48,986 nucleotides of DNA from Burkholderiaceae bacterium (GCA_020851995.1 JADZBO010000154.1:1-48986); one strand, 5' to 3'; counted from the stretch's first letter, positions 35,350-44,810 are shown. Numbers and translations: made by a program. Notes: generated from the letters alone by a model not told the origin.

Positions 35350-36528
35350 ATGCGAACCGCACGACGTTATCTCGCCCTCGAAATCTACCGGTCCACCTCC
35401 GTCGTGGTGCTGGCGCTCATCGGACTCTTCACCTTCTTCACTCTGGTCGATGAGCTCGACTCAGTTGGCGCCAAATTCCCGCTCTCGGCCTTGTTCTACC
35501 TGCAGGCGCTGGCGATCCCGACGCGCCTCTACGATCTCTTGCCCATCGGGCTGCTGATTGGCTCCATCCTTGCCCTGGCCGGGCTCGCCCAGCGCAATGA
35601 GCTGGTCATCCTGCGAGTGTCCGGTGTCAGCGGCCTCGGGCTGCTGGGCATGCTGTGGGCCGTATCGATCCCGATCATCCTGGCGGCGCTTCTGCTCTCG
35701 GAGGTCATCACTCCCATGGCGGAAGTCAAGAACAGCGAGGCCAACCTGCTGCTGCGCGGCCGGGTCGAAGGCGGCAGGCTGGTCAGTGGCTATTGGTTCA
35801 AGGAGCCCACGCCCAACGGGGGCACCCGCATCATCAACATCGGTCGACTGCTGTCGTCCGGCAACGTGGCGGATCTGCGGGTATTCGAATTCCCGAATGG
35901 TCTGGAACTTTCCATGGTCTCCAAGGCAGCCAGCGGACGATTCGCCGACGGCAAGCTCATCATGCAGGATGTCACTGAAAACATCGTCGCACCGCAAGCG
36001 CGCAACATTATGGCCGAGGCCGGCACGACCGATCTCCCCCTGATGAGCGTCGAGCAAATCCCTGAGCGCATCGTCGAGACGACGCTGAGCGCCGATCGCC
36101 TGGTCGCGCGCATCCTGACGCCGGAGCGCATGTCGCTGTTCGCCCTCAAGGACTACGTCGCTTATCTGGATCGCAACATGCTCACGGCAGACCGCCAGAT
36201 CGTCGCGATCTGGCGCAAGCTCGCCTACCCCTTCACGCTGCTTGTGATGATCACCATCGCTGCGCCGATCAGCTTCATGCAAACGCGTCGTGGCGGCGTC
36301 GGGGCGAAGGTCTTTCTCGGTATCCTGCTGGGGACAGGCTTCTTCATGATCAACCAGCTCGCGCTCAATGTCGGCCTTCTTTATAAGTGGCCGCCGGTGG
36401 TGACTGCGCTGCTGCCGAACATTGGCGCCATGATTCTGGCGCTGACCGCAGTACTGATGATGGAAAACCGCCACGCCCTCTTCCGCCGGAGCGTCCTCAC
36501 CCTGCCCTGGAAGAAATCCCCGGTATGA
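35350..36528 (+). CDS. lptG: LPS export ABC transporter permease LptG
   Basis: 392 residues from the ATG at 35350 ([17 protein letters not shown]). Six transmembrane helices are expected: three before and three after a periplasmic jellyroll-like domain (about 130-265). [34 protein letters not shown] is the coupling-helix region contacted by Lpt[12 protein letters not shown] after the first helix favours LptG over LptF. It extracts lipopolysaccharide from the inner membrane with LptB2F. lptF is not adjacent. The stop overlaps the apaH start by ATGA. Confidence 0.93.
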   Translation: MRTARRYLALEIYRSTSVVVLALIGLFTFFTLVDELDSVGAKFPLSALFYLQALAIPTRLYDLLPIGLLIGSILALAGLAQRNELVILRVSGVSGLGLLGMLWAVSIPIILAALLLSEVITPMAEVKNSEANLLLRGRVEGGRLVSGYWFKEPTPNGGTRIINIGRLLSSGNVADLRVFEFPNGLELSMVSKAASGRFADGKLIMQDVTENIVAPQARNIMAEAGTTDLPLMSVEQIPERIVETTLSADRLVARILTPERMSLFALKDYVAYLDRNMLTADRQIVAIWRKLAYPFTLLVMITIAAPISFMQTRRGGVGAKVFLGILLGTGFFMINQLALNVGLLYKWPPVVTALLPNIGAMILALTAVLMMENRHALFRRSVLTLPWKKSPV

Positions 36529-37361
36529 GCCAGCCCAGCATCTGGATGATCGGGGATATTCAGGGTTGCTGCTCGTCGCTGGACGAATTGCTGGCACACC
36601 CTGAGATCGCGCAGGATGCCAACGCACGCTTCTGGTTTGCCGGTGACATTGTCAACCGCGGCCCGCAGTCGCTCACCACGCTGCGTCGCCTGATGGCGCT
36701 TGAGGAGCGCAGCGTCGCGATCCTCGGCAACCACGATTTGCATCTGCTGGCCATTGCAGCGGGTGTTCGGCGTCCCGGGAAAAACGACACGCTGCTTGAA
36801 GTGCTCGACGCACCCGACGCCAACGAAATCATCGACTGGCTGCGCCAGCGACCGCTCGCACACTTCGAGGCTGGACATCTGATGGTGCATGCTGGCGTAC
36901 TGGCCAAGTGGGATGTGAGCAAGACGCTGCAACTCGCCCACGAAGTCGAAACCTCGTTACGCGGCAACAACTGGCAAAAAGTGCTGCAGAAGATGTACGG
37001 TGATGAGCCGGACCACTGGAAGGACGACCACAGCGGTGGCAAACGGTTCCGCGTGATCGTCAACGCGCTGACGCGCATGCGGATGTGCACGCTCAAAGGG
37101 CGCATGGTCCTGGCAATCAAGTCGGCACCCAACCACCGCAATCAGGGTCTGGTGCCCTGGTTCGATGTGCCCGACCGCGCGACGCGCGAGGTCACTGTCG
37201 TTTTCGGACACTGGTCCACCCTGGGGCTGGTGCTGCGCTCAGATGTCATCTGCCTGGATACCGGGTGCGTCTGGGGCGGAAGTCTGACGGCGCTGCGCTT
37301 GCAGGATCGCAAACTGGTTCAGATCTCGTGCCGCCAGTCAGCCCCCCTGGGCGGCGACTAG
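36525..37361 (+). CDS. apaH: Symmetrical Ap4A hydrolase
   Basis: 278 residues from the ATG at 36525, overlapping lptG by four bases. It is a PPP-type phosphatase fold: GDIQGC (metal ligand Asp11; Gln13 is seen in many ApaH proteins where E. coli has His), [20 protein letters not shown] and [10 protein letters not shown]. It cleaves diadenosine tetraphosphate to two ADP and can decap Np4-capped RNA. Its TAG stop is the first triplet of the dispersed repeat copy at 37359. Confidence 0.97.
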   Translation: MSQPSIWMIGDIQGCCSSLDELLAHPEIAQDANARFWFAGDIVNRGPQSLTTLRRLMALEERSVAILGNHDLHLLAIAAGVRRPGKNDTLLEVLDAPDANEIIDWLRQRPLAHFEAGHLMVHAGVLAKWDVSKTLQLAHEVETSLRGNNWQKVLQKMYGDEPDHWKDDHSGGKRFRVIVNALTRMRMCTLKGRMVLAIKSAPNHRNQGLVPWFDVPDRATREVTVVFGHWSTLGLVLRSDVICLDTGCVWGGSLTALRLQDRKLVQISCRQSAPLGGD

Positions 37362-37395
37362 TGTAGTGTTCAACGCCTGAGGGCACATTTAAAAC
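37359..37395. repeat. Dispersed palindromic repeat, half copy
   Basis: TAGTGTAGTGTTCAACGC (37359-37376), then GGCACATTTAAAACC (37382-37396). It matches the left arm and inner part of the element at 22216-22278: 16 identical bases with its right arm, and a GCAC-TTAAA-CC block. It has no right arm. It lies between convergent apaH and the hydrolase gene and contributes both stop codons (TAG at 37359-37361; TAA on the minus strand at 37391-37389). Confidence 0.6.
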
Positions 37396-38234
37396 CAGTC
37401 CAGCAACAATCGGTTGACCTCGCCGGCCGCCTCATACTGCACCCAGTGGCCTGCCCCGGGCACGATGCGCGAGTGCCGGTTCGGGTGTGCCTTAACGAGG
37501 TGTTCGATCAAATACCCGGGTGTGCAGGTCACCTCGTTTTCGCCCCAGATGAAAAGCGTTTCGCCGGGATACTGATCGATTGCCTCAGGCAATCCGCCCA
37601 TTTGTGAAATCGTGCGGCTATGAAACCGCGTGAACTCGCAAGCAACGGTGTGTATGCGTTGCGCCAGCGGATCGATGGCCGCGTCCGCACAGAGCATGTG
37701 AACCCAGAGGTTGTGACGCAAGGCCTCTTTCACATCCTCCGGTTCGAGCATCTTCTTCCAGTTAAGCAACTTGCCGCGAGGGCGGCGCGGCCCGCCATGG
37801 CCGCCAGGGCCCAGCAACGCAAGCCGACGCACCCCCGGGCGTCGCGCCACAACATGGGCCGACACCAGCCCGCCGAACGAAAACCCGGCGAGATTAAAGA
37901 GCGTATCCACGCCAAGCAACGCATCAATGCCCCGCACCGTCGTGTCGACCAGCGAATCCCAATCCCCGTAGCCCGACAAGCCGGATTCGCCATAACCCGG
38001 CAGGTCCGGTATCCAGAGTGAAAACCGGGCCGACAAGGCTTCGATATTGCGTGCCCAGTGCGTCCAGCTGCCGTGCCCTCCGTGAATCAGCACCAGCGGA
38101 TCGCCCTGCCCGAACTGGTACCAGACCATCTCGCAGCCGTCGACATCGACTGCGTGCCGTGTGCCGCGTTCGGCGAGGGCCGCGAGCCAGGCGCGGGCCT
38201 GTTCGTCATCCTGAATAGTCGGGTCAGTCAACAT
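37389..38234 (-). CDS. Alpha/beta-fold hydrolase
   Basis: 281 residues. LVLIHGGHGSWTHWARNIEAL forms the oxyanion region. PDLPGYGESG follows. The nucleophile is Ser119 in GFSFGG, with Asp in FIWGENEVTC and His in GAGHWVQYEA. The pattern is that of the MhpC/BphD-like C-C or ester hydrolases, often tied to aromatic degradation. No such pathway is next to it, so the substrate is unknown. There is no signal peptide. It stands 90 bp downstream of the PlsC-like gene and may be cotranscribed. Confidence 0.88.
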   Translation of the reverse strand: MLTDPTIQDDEQARAWLAALAERGTRHAVDVDGCEMVWYQFGQGDPLVLIHGGHGSWTHWARNIEALSARFSLWIPDLPGYGESGLSGYGDWDSLVDTTVRGIDALLGVDTLFNLAGFSFGGLVSAHVVARRPGVRRLALLGPGGHGGPRRPRGKLLNWKKMLEPEDVKEALRHNLWVHMLCADAAIDPLAQRIHTVACEFTRFHSRTISQMGGLPEAIDQYPGETLFIWGENEVTCTPGYLIEHLVKAHPNRHSRIVPGAGHWVQYEAAGEVNRLLLDWF

Positions 38235-38324
38235 GGGGAACGAAATCCTGAAAGGCCGGAAAATTGCAGCAAGTGTATCTTTCGGCGCAACTCGGGGGAA
38301 CCCGTTCGGAATCCGCAGTCCCGG

Positions 38325-39062
38325 TCAGTTCAGCGCCTGGCGGATCGCCTCGTGCGACTGGCGACCGAGCGCGGCGCGGGCCGGCGCCTCGCCCTCACCC
38401 GACCATACCGGCGGCAGGAACGCGATCTCAATACGAACGCCGCTGCCGCCCAGAACGCGCCAGAGATTCTGCACAAGCGTTTCTTCACCCACATAGGCTG
38501 CGAAATCACTGCGCCCCTCGCCGTGAAAATAGCGTAACGCGACCGGCTGTATTGCCGCGGCGCCCTGTCGCGCGGGCTCGAACAGATTGGCATAAAACGG
38601 CAGGACATCAAAACCCGGCGACGTCGTGCCTTCCGGAAACAACCCGACCACCCGGCCCTTGGTGAATTGCGCGCGCATGGCCTGGCCTACGCGGTGCACC
38701 GCGTGGCGCGATGCGCGCTCGATGAAAATCGTACCGGCACCGGCCACCAGCCAGCCCAGGAGCGGCCAGCTGCGTATCTCGCTCTTGGCCACGAACGCCG
38801 TGGCGCGAACACGATTGAGCGCAAAAATATCGAGCCAGGAAACGTGATTCGCCACCCAGAGCACCGGACCAGCCAGACGGGGTTCACCCTCGACCGACGT
38901 GCGCACGCCGCACAGCACCAGCAGGCCTGCAGACCACCACCGTTTAGACCAGCCGCGAAACGCCGACCCCGCCCACGGGTAGCACAAGACAATGATCAAG
39001 AGGCCGAAAACGACCCAGACAAGGCAGGCCAGTAACCGCGTCAGGAACCTCAGCAGGTTCAA
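38325..39062 (-). CDS. PlsC-like 1-acyl-glycerol-3-phosphate acyltransferase family protein
   Basis: 245 residues. An N-terminal membrane anchor (about 8-33) precedes the acyltransferase domain. NHVSWLD contains the HX4D catalytic pair His73/Asp78, and FPEGTTS (142-148) binds the glycerol phosphate. IEIAFLPPV closes the domain. It probably acylates lysophosphatidate or a lyso-lipid at the inner face of the membrane. An ornithine-lipid acyltransferase role is possible, since the domain is shared. It overlaps pyrX by four bases (ATGA), which ties a lipid gene to the pyrimidine operon. Confidence 0.92.
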   Translation of the reverse strand: MNLLRFLTRLLACLVWVVFGLLIIVLCYPWAGSAFRGWSKRWWSAGLLVLCGVRTSVEGEPRLAGPVLWVANHVSWLDIFALNRVRATAFVAKSEIRSWPLLGWLVAGAGTIFIERASRHAVHRVGQAMRAQFTKGRVVGLFPEGTTSPGFDVLPFYANLFEPARQGAAAIQPVALRYFHGEGRSDFAAYVGEETLVQNLWRVLGGSGVRIEIAFLPPVWSGEGEAPARAALGRQSHEAIRQALN

Positions 39063-40354
39063 GCAACCTGCTCCCAGAGCACCCGACCGCGCACCAGGGT
39101 CGCAATCACGCTGGCAGGCATTTCAATACCGATAAAAGGCGTCTGCTGGTTTTGCCCGGCGGGCGACCGCGCCGCAACCATCCAGGACGCTTGCGGATCG
39201 ACAATGCACAGATCGGCAGGCACTCCGACCGCCAGGCTGCCGCAGGCCGGAACCGACGGGCATGATGCGCCAAGGATGCGCGCCGGGGCACTGGTGATGT
39301 GCGCAAGGGCCTGAACCAGCGGAATGCCGGCGCGCGCGGCCCACAGCAGCGTGAGCGGCAGCAACAATTCAAGCCCGGCGGCGCCGACCTGGGCTTCGGC
39401 AAAGGGCAGCATCTTGCCGTCCCGGCTGACCGGCGTGTGATCGGAGCAAATGGCATCGATCGTGCCGTCCGCAAGCCCGGCCAGGATCGCATCGCGGTCT
39501 CGCTGCCCGTACAGCGGGGGATTCAGCCGGAAATTGCTGTCGTAGTAACCGATGTCGACATCGGTCAGATGCAGATGATTGACCGACACATCGCAAGTGA
39601 CGCCCAGCCCCTCGCGCTTGGCCCTGCGCACCAGTTCGACGCCGCCCGCTGTGGCAAGCCTGCAGAGGTGCAGCCGCGCGCCGGTCGCGCGGTGCAGTTC
39701 GAATAAGGTGTGTAATGCGATCGACTCCGACTGCGCCGGCACACCCGGCAATCCCAGCCGTGCAGCGTAAGCGCCGCTTGCGGCGACGCCGTCACGCGAA
39801 AGCCAGGGATCATTCGGCTGAAGCCAAAGCACATAATCGAAAGTGCGCGCATATTGCATGGCGCGCAAAAGCACGGTGGTGTCCTCGACCGGAACGTCGG
39901 CCTGAGATAATCCAACGCAGCCGGCCTCGGTTAACTCGGCCATCTCGGTGATCACTTTGCCGCCCAGCCCGACGGTCATCGCTCCGAGCGGATAAAGATT
40001 CACCTGATCAAGCTGGCGAGCCCGATCCTTGAGCATTTCGACGAGTCCGGGCTCGTCGAGCGTCGGATCAGTATCGGGCGGCAGGATCACACTGGTCACG
40101 CCACCCGCAAGGGCGGCCTGCATCTCGACTTCGAGCGTCGCACGGTATTCCACGGGTTTGCGCAAACGCGCCGCCAGGTCGATGAGTCCGGGCAGCACCA
40201 GTTTCCCTGTCGCATCAATAACGCGGTCTGCCTTGAAGCCGGCGGGTGCCGGTCCGATAGCGGCGACCTTGCCGTCGGCCACAAAAAGATCCGTGACCGC
40301 GTCCAGGCCGGCGGCCGGATCGATGATGCGCCCTTGGGTGATGTGCAGTTTCAT
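39059..40354 (-). CDS. pyrX: Dihydroorotase-like protein lacking metal ligands (PyrX/PyrC' type)
   Basis: 431 residues of class I dihydroorotase fold ([34 protein letters not shown]). The metal motif DxHxH, expected at residues 59-63, reads DLAAR, so both histidines (61 and 63) are lost. The HLCRLAT segment also lacks the usual metal His context. Such proteins are known next to pyrB in Pseudomonas and Burkholderia. There they are not active but hold aspartate transcarbamoylase in a dodecamer. The same role is inferred here; an active PyrC should be encoded elsewhere. It overlaps pyrB and plsC by four bases on either side. Confidence 0.9.
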   Translation of the reverse strand: MKLHITQGRIIDPAAGLDAVTDLFVADGKVAAIGPAPAGFKADRVIDATGKLVLPGLIDLAARLRKPVEYRATLEVEMQAALAGGVTSVILPPDTDPTLDEPGLVEMLKDRARQLDQVNLYPLGAMTVGLGGKVITEMAELTEAGCVGLSQADVPVEDTTVLLRAMQYARTFDYVLWLQPNDPWLSRDGVAASGAYAARLGLPGVPAQSESIALHTLFELHRATGARLHLCRLATAGGVELVRRAKREGLGVTCDVSVNHLHLTDVDIGYYDSNFRLNPPLYGQRDRDAILAGLADGTIDAICSDHTPVSRDGKMLPFAEAQVGAAGLELLLPLTLLWAARAGIPLVQALAHITSAPARILGASCPSVPACGSLAVGVPADLCIVDPQASWMVAARSPAGQNQQTPFIGIEMPASVIATLVRGRVLWEQVA

Positions 40355-41307
40355 GCCGAGGCTCCCGCGACAATGCTCATTACCGCCATGCGCACGGCGA
40401 TGCCAAACGTAACCTGATTCAGGATGACCGACTGACTGCCATCGGCTACCGACGAATCGATTTCGACACCGCGGTTCATGGGGCCGGGGTGCATGACGAT
40501 CGCATCGGGTTTGGCCAGCGCAAGTTTTTCGGCGGTCAGCCCGTAGTGCTTGAAATACTCTTCGGACGAAGGCAGCAGCGCACCGCGCATCCGCTCGTTC
40601 TGCAAACGCAGCATGATGACGACGTCGACGTCGCGCAGTCCTTGCGCCATATCGGTAAACACGCGCAGTCCCATTTGCTCAAGACCCGCCGGGAGCAGTG
40701 TCAGGGGACCAATCGCCCGCACCTCGGCCACGCCCAGCGTGGTCAGTGCGTGGATGTTCGAGCGCGCCACACGGGAATGCAGAATATCGCCGACGATCGC
40801 CACGGTGAGATTGGAAAAATCCTTTTTGAAGTGCCGGATCGTGTACATATCGAGCAGCGCCTGGGTCGGGTGCGCGTGGCGCCCGTCACCGGCATTGACA
40901 ACATGGACATGCGGCGCGACATGCTGGGCAATCAGATACGGCGCGCCGCTCGCTTCATGGCGCACGACGAACAGGTCGGCCTGCATCGCCGACAGGTTCG
41001 CAATGGTGTCGAGCAGCGTTTCACCCTTGGCTGCGGAGGAAACATTAATGTTGAGGTTGAACACGTCAGCCGAAAGCCGCTTGGCGGCGATTTCGAAAGT
41101 AGTCCTCGTACGCGTTGAGTTTTCGAAAAACAGGTTAAACACGCTTTTGCCGCGCAGCAGCGGCACTTTCTTGATCTCGCGGTTAGCCAGCGGGACGAAG
41201 CTCTGGGCGCGATCCAGAATCTGGGTGAGGATATCGCGCGGCAATCCTTCGGTGGTGATCAGGTGCGTGAGCTCACCGTGCCGGTTGAGTTGTGGATTGC
41301 GCATCAT
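40351..41307 (-). CDS. pyrB: Aspartate carbamoyltransferase catalytic subunit
   Basis: 318 residues. The carbamoyl-phosphate loop [13 protein letters not shown], the [11 protein letters not shown] block and [11 protein letters not shown] are all present. The start could be either of two adjacent ATG codons (41307 or 41304); the first gives the ATGA overlap with pyrR. The enzyme makes carbamoyl aspartate, the committed step of pyrimidine synthesis. Together with the following pyrX it fits the class A, PyrX-dependent ATCase. No pyrI regulatory subunit is present. Confidence 0.98.
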   Translation of the reverse strand: MMRNPQLNRHGELTHLITTEGLPRDILTQILDRAQSFVPLANREIKKVPLLRGKSVFNLFFENSTRTRTTFEIAAKRLSADVFNLNINVSSAAKGETLLDTIANLSAMQADLFVVRHEASGAPYLIAQHVAPHVHVVNAGDGRHAHPTQALLDMYTIRHFKKDFSNLTVAIVGDILHSRVARSNIHALTTLGVAEVRAIGPLTLLPAGLEQMGLRVFTDMAQGLRDVDVVIMLRLQNERMRGALLPSSEEYFKHYGLTAEKLALAKPDAIVMHPGPMNRGVEIDSSVADGSQSVILNQVTFGIAVRMAVMSIVAGASA

Positions 41308-41846
41308 TGCTCCTGCGGTTCGATGGACAGGGCCAGCACACCATCCGCGGTTTCCGACAGCACCAGGTTGCCGGCGGGCGCCGGCTCGACCCGCGCGCCG
41401 ATCGCCGCGGCCCCAATGGGAAGCTCGCGGCCACCGCGATCAATCAGAACCGCCAGGCGTATCGACGCCGGGCGACCGTAGTCGAACAACTCGTTCATGG
41501 CCGCGCGTATGGTTCGTCCCGTGTAGAGAACATCGTCCACCAGAATGAGGTGCTTGTCCGCCACCGGAAACGCGATATCCGTGGGCTGGGCCTGGCCATG
41601 CAGGCCGATGCGGTCAAAGTCGTCGCGATAGAAGCTGACGTCCAGCGTGCCATAGGGTTGGACGAGCTTGAGGTCCTTGTGAAGCCGTCGCGCCAGCCAG
41701 GCTCCCCCGGAATAAATTCCGATCAGATGCACCTGTTGTACTGGCAGGGACTTGATTTCTTCGCGCACTGCGACAAGAAGGCTGGCGTAAAGCGTTTCAG
41801 CGTCTGGCAGGGTCGCGGGAGTGTAAACAGGGGGGGTCGGTTGCAT
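41304..41846 (-). CDS. pyrR: Bifunctional pyr regulatory protein / uracil phosphoribosyltransferase PyrR
   Basis: 180 residues. The PRPP loop [18 protein letters not shown], the [13 protein letters not shown] block and YRDDFDRIG are diagnostic of PyrR. In Firmicutes PyrR binds leader RNA to attenuate transcription. In Gram-negatives an equivalent attenuator is not general, and I see no attenuator or antiterminator in the short upstream gap. It may act mainly as uracil phosphoribosyltransferase or by a different mechanism. It follows ruvX by 9 bp and precedes pyrB with a four-base overlap. Confidence 0.95.
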   Translation of the reverse strand: MQPTPPVYTPATLPDAETLYASLLVAVREEIKSLPVQQVHLIGIYSGGAWLARRLHKDLKLVQPYGTLDVSFYRDDFDRIGLHGQAQPTDIAFPVADKHLILVDDVLYTGRTIRAAMNELFDYGRPASIRLAVLIDRGGRELPIGAAAIGARVEPAPAGNLVLSETADGVLALSIEPQEQ

Positions 41847-41855
41847 GGGTTCGAC

Positions 41856-42245
41856 TCAGGTCGCATCAAAGTAGCGTTGCAGAATGATAGCCGCTGCCAC
41901 CGCATCGTCGGGTGCCTGACCGGTCATTCTCTGGGCCTCGACGGAAGAACCGCGTTCGTCGACCAGTTCGACAGGCAGCCCGTAGCGCCCGTGCAGCTGA
42001 TTCGCGAATCGACGACAGCGATTGGTCGCGTACTGGTCAGAGCCATCCGTGTCGAGCGCGAGCCCGACCACCAGCCGCTCGGGGCGCCAGGTATCGATCA
42101 GGCTCGCGATACGTGCAAAGCGCCCGATCCGGGTGGGCTCCAGGATGATGTCCAGCGGACGGGCCTGACGCAGCAGCGTGTTACCAATCGCGACACCAAG
42201 CTTTTTGGTGCCGTAATCAAACGCCAGCAGCGTTTCTTCAGGCAT
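41856..42245 (-). CDS. ruvX: RuvX/YqgF RNase H-fold pre-16S rRNA nuclease
   Basis: 129 residues. LLAFDYGTKKLGVAIG supplies catalytic Asp, VVGLALDTDGSDQ the second loop, and VDERGSSVEAQR plus DDAVAAAIILQRYF the C-terminal part. YqgF processes the 5' end of 16S rRNA; the family was earlier named a Holliday-junction resolvase candidate. It overlaps algH by 8 bp, the pairing seen widely in proteobacteria. Confidence 0.96.
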   Translation of the reverse strand: MPEETLLAFDYGTKKLGVAIGNTLLRQARPLDIILEPTRIGRFARIASLIDTWRPERLVVGLALDTDGSDQYATNRCRRFANQLHGRYGLPVELVDERGSSVEAQRMTGQAPDDAVAAAIILQRYFDAT

Positions 42246-42822
42246 GCCCGGCTTCGCCCGCCAGCATGATCGGATCGATTCCGAGCAACTGCAGGGCCGC
42301 CGGGTAGCGTTTCTCGGGGGGAACGCCGAAAATGATCCGTACGTCCGCCTTGACGCTCAGCCAGGCGTTCTGGGCCATCTCGTTTTCGAGCTGACCTGCG
42401 CCCCAGCCGGCATAGCCCAGAGTCACCAGTAGTTTTTCCGGCCCCGAACCCTCGGCAACAGCCTGCAGGACATCGCGGGAGGTGGTCAGCGCAAGTTCGC
42501 CCAGGTCGATGCTCGAGGTGTACTTGCCGACGGGAGAATGCAGTACAAATCCGCGGTCGGTATGCACCGGCCCGCCGAAGAACACCGGAGCGTCAAGCCC
42601 CGGGGCAATCTCCAGTTTGAGATCGATTTTCTCGAAAAGGCTGCCAAGCGTGAGGTCGGTCGGCCGGTTGATCACCAGGCCCAGAGCACCCTTTTCGGAG
42701 TGTTCGCAGACATAAATGACAGTGCCGGCGAATTCCCCGCCCACCATTCCCGGCATCGCCAGAAGAAACTGGTTGGACAAGTCAATCGCGCCGGCAGGAG
42801 TACTGGTCGTCTGAGTGGTCAT
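42238..42822 (-). CDS. algH: YqgE/AlgH family protein
   Basis: 194 residues from the ATG at 42822, with AAAGGA six bases upstream; the in-frame extension of 34 codons is not needed. LSNQFLLAMPGM, YVCEHSEKGALGLVINRP, FFGGPVHTDRGFVLH and LGYAGWGAGQLENEM are diagnostic. The family is conserved, cytosolic and of unclear biochemical function; AlgH was named for alginate control in Pseudomonas. It is linked to ruvX by overlap. Confidence 0.96.
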   Translation of the reverse strand: MTTQTTSTPAGAIDLSNQFLLAMPGMVGGEFAGTVIYVCEHSEKGALGLVINRPTDLTLGSLFEKIDLKLEIAPGLDAPVFFGGPVHTDRGFVLHSPVGKYTSSIDLGELALTTSRDVLQAVAEGSGPEKLLVTLGYAGWGAGQLENEMAQNAWLSVKADVRIIFGVPPEKRYPAALQLLGIDPIMLAGEAGHA

Positions 42823-42854
42823 GATTCGTCCTTTAAAAAGTGAGCCCAAGCGGG

Positions 42855-42869
42855 CATCGCGCAGCGATG
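42855..42869 (-). terminator. Possible weak terminator after rubredoxin
   Basis: CATCGC, loop GCA, GCGATG. On the minus strand a T5 run follows about 18 bases later. It is weak and may simply be a hairpin in a rubredoxin-algH transcript. Confidence 0.3.
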
Positions 42870-42872
42870 GCG

Positions 42873-43037
42873 TCAAACCTCCATCATTTCGAAATCTTCC
42901 TTGCGCGCCCCGCATTCCGGGCAAACCCAGTTCGGCGGGACGTCTTCCCAGCGCGTACCCGGTGCGATGCCCTCTTCGGGCAGGCCCGCGCTTTCATCGT
43001 AAATCCATCCACAGATCAGACACATCCAAGTGCGCAT
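42873..43037 (-). CDS. Rubredoxin
   Basis: 54 residues from the ATG at 43037, with GAGG five bases upstream. CLICG (Cys6, Cys9) and CPECG (Cys39, Cys42) provide the single-iron site. YDESAGLPEEGIAPGTRWEDVPPNW is the classic rubredoxin core, here in parts: YDESAG, GIAPGT, VPPNWVCP. It is a small one-electron carrier, in this group often serving alkane hydroxylase or peroxide reduction. No redox partner is adjacent; the rubredoxin-algH-ruvX order is common in the lineage. Confidence 0.98.
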   Translation of the reverse strand: MRTWMCLICGWIYDESAGLPEEGIAPGTRWEDVPPNWVCPECGARKEDFEMMEV

Positions 43038-43218
43038 CGTTCCCTCGGCCAACAGTTGCAAATCCGATTGGTCGGCAGCGCAATCGCCACCCTAATCGGA
43101 GCTTCTCTTACAATGGGGTCAATCTTACCGAAACCAATACCGGCGTGCCGACAGAAATTCCCCGTCCAACACTCCGAACTATCCTGACCGGTCACAGAAC
43201 CGAAGCTGGACTGCCACT

Positions 43219-44043
43219 GTGTCTAAATATTCCTTACCAATCGCTCTGATTTTTGGTCCTTTTGATCCGACCGGCTCAGACGGTCTGCCGGCTGACGCGG
43301 TCACTTGCGCAGCACTGGGTGTACATGCCCTTTCCGTCCTGACGGCCGTGACGACACAGGACACGGCAGACACAGAATCCGTCGTGCCCTGCCGTGCCGA
43401 GCAAATCGATGACCAGGCCCGCTGTGTGCTGGAAGACATGTCTGTGCAGGCAATCAAGGTCGGCGCGCTTTCCTCGGCCGAGGCGGTCAGCGCCGTCGCG
43501 CAAGTCGCGGCCGACTACAGCCAGGTGCCGCTCGTGCTTCACTTGGGAGCACAAGCCGTCGATTCCGAAGAGCCCCCCGAAGACGACGGGGCCGAGGACC
43601 TGGTGGGCGCGACGATTGAACTGCTCGTGCCTCAGGCCCATGTGGTGGTGATGGAAGCACGTCGTCTGGCGCAATGGGTCACCGAAGACGTCATTGAAGT
43701 CTCCGGGCAAACCGCCGCGCCGCAGGCGCTTCAGGCCATCGGCGCGGATTGGGTTCTGTTGACCGGCAGTCCTCAGCGACCGGGTCATCGGGTTAACGTC
43801 CTGGTTGGGCCGGACAGCGAAACCATCACCTGGCCATGGGTCGCGCCACCTGACCGTGTGCGCGACGCGGGCGGCATCGTCGCCACCGCGCTTGCGGCGC
43901 TGCTCGCCCAGGGGCTGTCGGTGCCGGAGGCGGCGCGTGCCGCCTGCACCCATGCAGCGCTGGCGCTGGAGCAATCCTTCGCGCCCGGTATGGGACAGCG
44001 CATTGCCGCCCGGATGCCCACCCCCATGCCAGCCAAGTCATGA
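43219..44043 (+). CDS. ThiD-like protein with degenerate active-site motifs
   Basis: 274 residues from a GTG start at 43219. The fold is that of HMP/HMP-phosphate kinase: ALIFGPFDPTGSDGLPADAVTCAALG and VLTAVTTQDT align with the ThiD N-terminus. However, GGAGIQAD is replaced by GSDGLPAD. The DPVM substrate segment reads LHLGAQAVD, and the GTGC anion-hole/catalytic loop reads DAGGIV. These changes suggest that phosphoryl transfer is lost or altered. A rare, acidic insert (EEPPEDDGAEDL) is also present. Placement directly before thiE by ATGA suggests a thiamine-related function. The 181-bp gap upstream has a TACAAT (43109-43114) as the only promoter-like sign. Confidence 0.8.
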   Translation: MSKYSLPIALIFGPFDPTGSDGLPADAVTCAALGVHALSVLTAVTTQDTADTESVVPCRAEQIDDQARCVLEDMSVQAIKVGALSSAEAVSAVAQVAADYSQVPLVLHLGAQAVDSEEPPEDDGAEDLVGATIELLVPQAHVVVMEARRLAQWVTEDVIEVSGQTAAPQALQAIGADWVLLTGSPQRPGHRVNVLVGPDSETITWPWVAPPDRVRDAGGIVATALAALLAQGLSVPEAARAACTHAALALEQSFAPGMGQRIAARMPTPMPAKS

Positions 44044-44720
44044 CCGCGGATTTACGGTTTCCGGGCGGGCTCTATGGCGTCACACCTGACTGGGACGATG
44101 CCGCGCAACTGGAGCAGGCCACGCGCGACGCTGCTCGCGGCGGTATGCGCGCGTTGCAGTTGCGGCACAAGACTGCCAGCGCATCATTGCGCGCGAAGCT
44201 TGCGCAAAGGCTTGCCGTGGTCTGTCGCGAACTGGGGGTGGTGTTCCTGATCAATGACGACTGGCGCCTGGCGCGGGATGTGGGCGCCGATGGCGTGCAC
44301 CTGGGGCGGGACGATGAAGATCCCGCGGTCGTGCGCGCAGCAGTCGGCCAGGACTTGCTGATCGGCGTGAGTTGCTATGCCGATCCTGCGCGGGCGGCAC
44401 GCCTGATTCAGCACTCCGTCGCCTATATCGCCTTTGGCGCCATGTTCGCCTCGTCGACCAAACCAAAGGCACCGCCCGCGCCGCTGAGCGTCCTGTCCGA
44501 GGGGCGCGCGCTGTGCGAAACCTTTCAGGCCCCGCGCCCTAGCGTGGTCGCAATTGGCGGTATCGGCCCGCAGCACGCCGGGATTCTGGCACAGGCGGGT
44601 GCGGACTCGATTGCGGTCGTCGGCAGCCTGTTTCTCGCACCCGACATCGAAGCCGCGGCGCGCGCGCTGTCCGCGCCTTTCGGCGCGGCCGGTTTCAATT
44701 CGAATTCATTTCCCGGTTAA
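44040..44720 (+). CDS. thiE: Thiamine-phosphate synthase
   Basis: 226 residues. LQLRHKTAS binds the diphosphate substrate, INDDWRLARDVGADGVHLGRDD holds the metal-binding Asp pair, and IGVSCYADP follows. IAFGAMFASSTKP and VVAIGGIGPQHAG complete the TIM barrel. It joins HMP-diphosphate and the thiazole phosphate. The usual ThiE has VGPVFPTxTK; here GAMFASSTKP is a mild variant. No thiamine-pyrophosphate riboswitch was recognised upstream of the pair. Coupling to the ThiD-like gene is by ATGA. Confidence 0.95.
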   Translation: MTADLRFPGGLYGVTPDWDDAAQLEQATRDAARGGMRALQLRHKTASASLRAKLAQRLAVVCRELGVVFLINDDWRLARDVGADGVHLGRDDEDPAVVRAAVGQDLLIGVSCYADPARAARLIQHSVAYIAFGAMFASSTKPKAPPAPLSVLSEGRALCETFQAPRPSVVAIGGIGPQHAGILAQAGADSIAVVGSLFLAPDIEAAARALSAPFGAAGFNSNSFPG

Positions 44721-44737
44721 CGTTATTCTTCCTGGCA

Positions 44738-44810
44738 ACGCTTCCCGTCAACGCGACCGTTCCCGTTCATCTTTCCGTTAATCTTTCCGTTCCGTCCGTC
44801 CTTCCGGAGT
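44738..44810 (+). other. Pyrimidine-rich leader before hemL
   Basis: The 97-bp gap before hemL holds a run of C/T-rich units (CCGTT, CTTTCC, CCGTCC), with ATCTTTCCGTT nearly repeated. A GGAG ribosome-binding site precedes the ATG by eight bases. No hairpin and no promoter were recognised. Confidence 0.4.

Noticed and set aside
35461-36627. 388-codon minus-strand frame across lptG
   Set aside because: Antisense to lptG; highly charged, domain-free composition typical of a shadow frame.
43062-43218. Thiamine-pyrophosphate riboswitch before the ThiD-like gene
   Set aside because: The CUGAGA and other conserved TPP-riboswitch blocks are absent; only a TACAAT box is seen.
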